In this document: positions 4,729 to 6,878 of the stretch, in pieces
Layout of the letters: the number at the start of each line of letters is the position of its first letter
Numbering within the stretch: the first letter of the stretch is position 1
Assembly: GCA_002686675.1 (NCBI GenBank)
Contig: NYYF01000036.1
Coordinates: forward strand, 1 to 6,878
Direction of reading: 5' to 3'
Origin: Fidelibacterota bacterium
Lineage (GTDB): Bacteria; Marinisomatota; Marinisomatia; Marinisomatales; UBA8229
DNA length: 6,878 bases
Translations under genes and position numbers: made by a program
Notes under the pieces: generated by a model
The model's database searches: none
What the model was told of the DNA's origin: nothing
Seen by the model: the letters and a program-made list of their open reading frames with translations, nothing else

Positions 4729-6441
4729 CTAACCCCCCTGAAAGGTAATTACTCCTCCACCGTTTGTTCGGACCCAGTAACTTTCACCTGGATCCAAAAC
4801 ATCTACATTCTCATACGAATTACCAAACCCATAAAAGGTCCCCGGGATAATAATTCCGCCAGGATCACCAATGTTATCCACAACAATAGGATCGGTAATC
4901 CCGGAAATCAAGTTCCATCCTTCCATCAGACTTATGTCCAAATTATCCACAACGTAACCAGTAATAGTGCTGATCCCATCGTCAGTGAACCGAAGCCAAT
5001 ATCCCGTTCCAACCAATAATTCCGTTTCCAATATATATCCGTTACCAAATGAATACAGGGTTCCATCTACTGACTCCGGGAAAAGAATTTGATAGGAAGA
5101 ATCTTCAACTTCAATAGGCAAGCCCACAAGGTTCCATCCAGCAGAGTGAGAAATTTCCATAGAAATAAATTCTTCAGTATGGGCAAAATACTCCAATGCA
5201 TACTTTTGAGCCCGCGGAATCTGATAGTCGCCACCCGGATTATACTCCCACTGAATATTACCACTGGAATTTATCTCAAAAATATATGCATCATCACAGT
5301 CGGTAATTAGTGTATTCCCATTCGGCTGGCGGAAAGCTCCTCCCTGCATTTGAGTGTGAATATCATTATAGATCATGATAAATGATTCGGGTCCCCATGG
5401 CTCTCCATTCCCAATGGGATAATTGCCATTTTCATCTATCGGAGTTTCAATTTCAATCACGGCCCCCGAATTATTACTATTATGATGATTATTAAAAAGG
5501 ATCATATTTCCTGCTCCCGGAGAACCCTCATGAATCCAGTTGACTCCATGTTGATGACCCAAAATATGGTCATTGTTGTTTCCCTGGTCATAATTCTGTG
5601 GGTTCCCCCAACGATATAAAAAATCTCCACCTTTCCCTGAATTTCCACCAGTGTGGCTAGCTGCCTCCTCCGTTGAGGTGCTGTGATCTATAACTAATAT
5701 TTCATTCTGCTTAGCGGATGAAATTACGATTTGGTCTAATTCAGTATTATAATTAATGGCATTTAGGTGCATCCAGTCTCCATTTGCCCCTCCCGGCCCG
5801 CCGCTGCTTCCAGCAGCTCCATTATTGATATCAAATAATTCCGGGTGTTCAGATACTACCCCATAATTTGGCAAACCAGAATCCACATCCTGTATCAAAT
5901 GATCCCATAAATGCCATTCCCAATCTATATTACCTGTGATAGGATTTAATTCTAAGACTGCCTCGGACCACATAACATTAAGGGGGTTATCTATTGTCTG
6001 TCTCCCCATATCATAAGCTTCTTGTGCTGTTTTGGCCTCCCATACAATTATCAAAACATTGCCAGTGGGAAGCGGTTCTATATCATGATGATGCTGATAG
6101 GTGGCATTTGCAAAGATATAATTCCAAAGAATAGTCCCCTCCCACGTGATACGCTGAATCCCCCCGCCAACTCCACCGGCATTCATTGATGGATTTTGTA
6201 CACGGTACGGATAAATAATTGAACTGTCTGGGAGAAGATATGGAAGGCTTGCAGCACCCCGCGTATGAGACCAAGATTTGATTACTGTACTATTGTGATC
6301 CATAAGATACGTGGTTCCGCCTCCGCCTCCTCCTGGTCCGCCGGGAGAACCTTGTGTAAATATGACATAGCCTTCAAACACCTCTGCCTCTATGAACTGA
6401 AATAAAAACCCAATAAATAGTACAACAATTTTATTTTTCAT
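4729..6441 (-). CDS. Secreted arylsulfotransferase (ASST)-like beta-propeller protein with C-terminal tandem repeats
   Basis: 570 residues. Residues 1-19 (MKNKIVVLFIGFLFQFIEA) are a signal peptide, so the protein is exported. A glycine-rich stretch at 31-42 (GSPGGPGGGGGG) follows. The body (about 45-420) has propeller motifs of PAPS-independent arylsulfotransferases: 'HHHDIEPLPTGNVLI' (117-131), 'GDWMHLNAINYN' (221-232), 'GHQHGVNWI' (295-303), 'NNHHNSNNSG' and 'FRQPNGNTLITD' (370-381). Conserved His and Arg residues in such motifs carry sulfate transfer in E. coli AssT, where it moves from one phenolic sulfate to another phenol. Assigning single catalytic residues here is inference. Residues 435-570 hold two 'GWNL...FGN...YW(L/V)R' repeats common in secreted proteins of FCB-group bacteria. 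No Type IX sorting domain follows. AGGA (6451-6448) is 6 nt before the ATG. It may instead be a non-enzymatic propeller. Confidence 0.8.
   Translation of the reverse strand: MKNKIVVLFIGFLFQFIEAEVFEGYVIFTQGSPGGPGGGGGGTTYLMDHNSTVIKSWSHTRGAASLPYLLPDSSIIYPYRVQNPSMNAGGVGGGIQRITWEGTILWNYIFANATYQHHHDIEPLPTGNVLIIVWEAKTAQEAYDMGRQTIDNPLNVMWSEAVLELNPITGNIDWEWHLWDHLIQDVDSGLPNYGVVSEHPELFDINNGAAGSSGGPGGANGDWMHLNAINYNTELDQIVISSAKQNEILVIDHSTSTEEAASHTGGNSGKGGDFLYRWGNPQNYDQGNNNDHILGHQHGVNWIHEGSPGAGNMILFNNHHNSNNSGAVIEIETPIDENGNYPIGNGEPWGPESFIMIYNDIHTQMQGGAFRQPNGNTLITDCDDAYIFEINSSGNIQWEYNPGGDYQIPRAQKYALEYFAHTEEFISMEISHSAGWNLVGLPIEVEDSSYQILFPESVDGTLYSFGNGYILETELLVGTGYWLRFTDDGISTITGYVVDNLDISLMEGWNLISGITDPIVVDNIGDPGGIIIPGTFYGFGNSYENVDVLDPGESYWVRTNGGGVITFQGG
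4732..5139 (-). repeat. Two imperfect C-terminal protein repeats in the ASST-like gene
   Basis: Residues 435-495 and 508-570 align as GWNLVGLP / GWNLISGI, then LYSFGNGY / FYGFGNSY, then GTGYWLRF / GESYWVRT, then a Gly/Thr-rich end (ISTITG / VITFQG). This is an internal duplication of a small beta domain at the protein's extreme C-terminus. Confidence 0.75.
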
Positions 6442-6495
6442 ATAATATCCTGCTTGTTAAATAGATTTTCCGTTATTTTCAAACGATTTATTTGT

Positions 6496-6527
6496 TAAAT
6501 ATACTCATATATGGGAATAATCTCAAT
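6496..6527 (-). promoter_or_regulatory. Candidate promoter for the ASST-like/PLP-enzyme operon
   Basis: On the minus strand, ATTG (6527-6524) and TATATTTA (6503-6496) are separated by 20 nt, close to the Bacteroidota TTTG/TAnnTTTG consensus (one mismatch in each box) and the same spacing as the msrB promoter. It lies 55 nt before the ATG at 6441. Confidence 0.4.
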
Positions 6528-6615
6528 TAAGGTTAGTAAAGTTTATCATAAAAAATTGGCCTATTTTTTTTCAGTACACTTTAACATCTGAACGTAATAA
6601 CAATAATTTTCACTA

Positions 6616-6878
6616 ATGAAATCGAACATATCTACTTTAAATAGACTCAATAAAGCTTACCTGACAATTGGTCACTCCTTTGGTATCTGGATCTCTCCCA
6701 TTTTTTCAGGTCTTCTTATATCTATTTTACGGCTCATGATCAGTCTCGGCATGTTTATGGACAAAATATTCTATCCAAGTATAAGAAAAGGACAGATAAC
6801 AAATCCCGTTGTGATTGTAGGAAATCCAAGGTCTGGAACAACATTTTTACATCGTTTTTTAGTAAAAAATAAAATAGG
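6616..6878 (+). CDS. Sulfotransferase-family protein, N-terminal part (3' end outside window)
   Basis: 87 full codons are open from ATG 6616 to the window end. An in-frame TAA a few codons upstream makes this the first possible start. The motif 'VVIVGNPRSGTTFLHRFL' (65-82) is the 5'-phosphosulfate-binding loop of PAPS-dependent sulfotransferases (Sulfotransfer_3-like). Such enzymes move sulfate from PAPS to hydroxyl or amine groups, but the acceptor cannot be told. The preceding residues 20-50 are hydrophobic ('SFGIWISPIFSGLLISILRL' and on), perhaps a membrane-associating helix. No good Shine-Dalgarno is seen. It is divergent from the ASST-like gene across 174 nt. Confidence 0.82.
   Translation, partial: MKSNISTLNRLNKAYLTIGHSFGIWISPIFSGLLISILRLMISLGMFMDKIFYPSIRKGQITNPVVIVGNPRSGTTFLHRFLVKNKI

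Noticed and set aside
6511..6591. 26-residue plus-strand frame starting MGIISIKVSKVYHKK
   Set aside because: No ribosome site, no recognisable features, and it lies in the divergent promoter region.

Overview
The window is AT-rich and looks like a Gram-negative bacterium of the Bacteroidota/FCB kind, possibly a marine lineage such as Marinimicrobia. This is inferred from three signs: a TonB-dependent receptor that opens with a carboxypeptidase-regulatory-like domain, a TTTG-N20-TAnnTTTG promoter, and a secreted protein ending in 'GWNL...GYWLR' repeats. No ribosomal marker is present, so the taxonomy is only a suggestion.

Layout. (1) 1-612, minus: N-terminal part of a TonB-dependent receptor, cut by the window edge. 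(2) 698-1639, minus: a compact oxidative-repair operon of msrB followed by a Bcp/PrxQ-type peroxiredoxin. The peroxiredoxin frame is interrupted by one TGA that falls exactly where the peroxidatic cysteine of the TPGCTKEAC motif belongs. Reading continues in frame for 102 conserved residues, and a 5-bp G-loop hairpin lies at SECIS distance just after the TGA. The best reading is a selenoprotein (Sec66, resolving Cys71), not a pseudogene. (3) 1651-1931: divergent intergenic region with the msrB promoter and a possible 29-residue single-TM protein. (4) 1932-3518, plus: GMC-family FAD oxidoreductase of the ChoD/cholesterol-oxidase-like type with a four-cysteine cluster. (5) 3566-4708 and 4729-6441, minus: a transsulfuration PLP enzyme directly downstream of an exported arylsulfotransferase-like beta-propeller, 20 nt apart. 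(6) 6616-6878, plus: start of a PAPS-dependent-type sulfotransferase, cut by the window end.

Functional themes. MsrB (methionine sulfoxide repair) and the Sec-peroxiredoxin (peroxide removal) form a redox pair. The right half has a sulfur flavour: sulfate-ester transfer and Cys/Met transsulfuration. msrB and the PLP-enzyme gene both end in TGA at their expected family ends. TGA is therefore an ordinary stop in this genome, which argues against genome-wide TGA reassignment and for context-dependent recoding in the peroxiredoxin.
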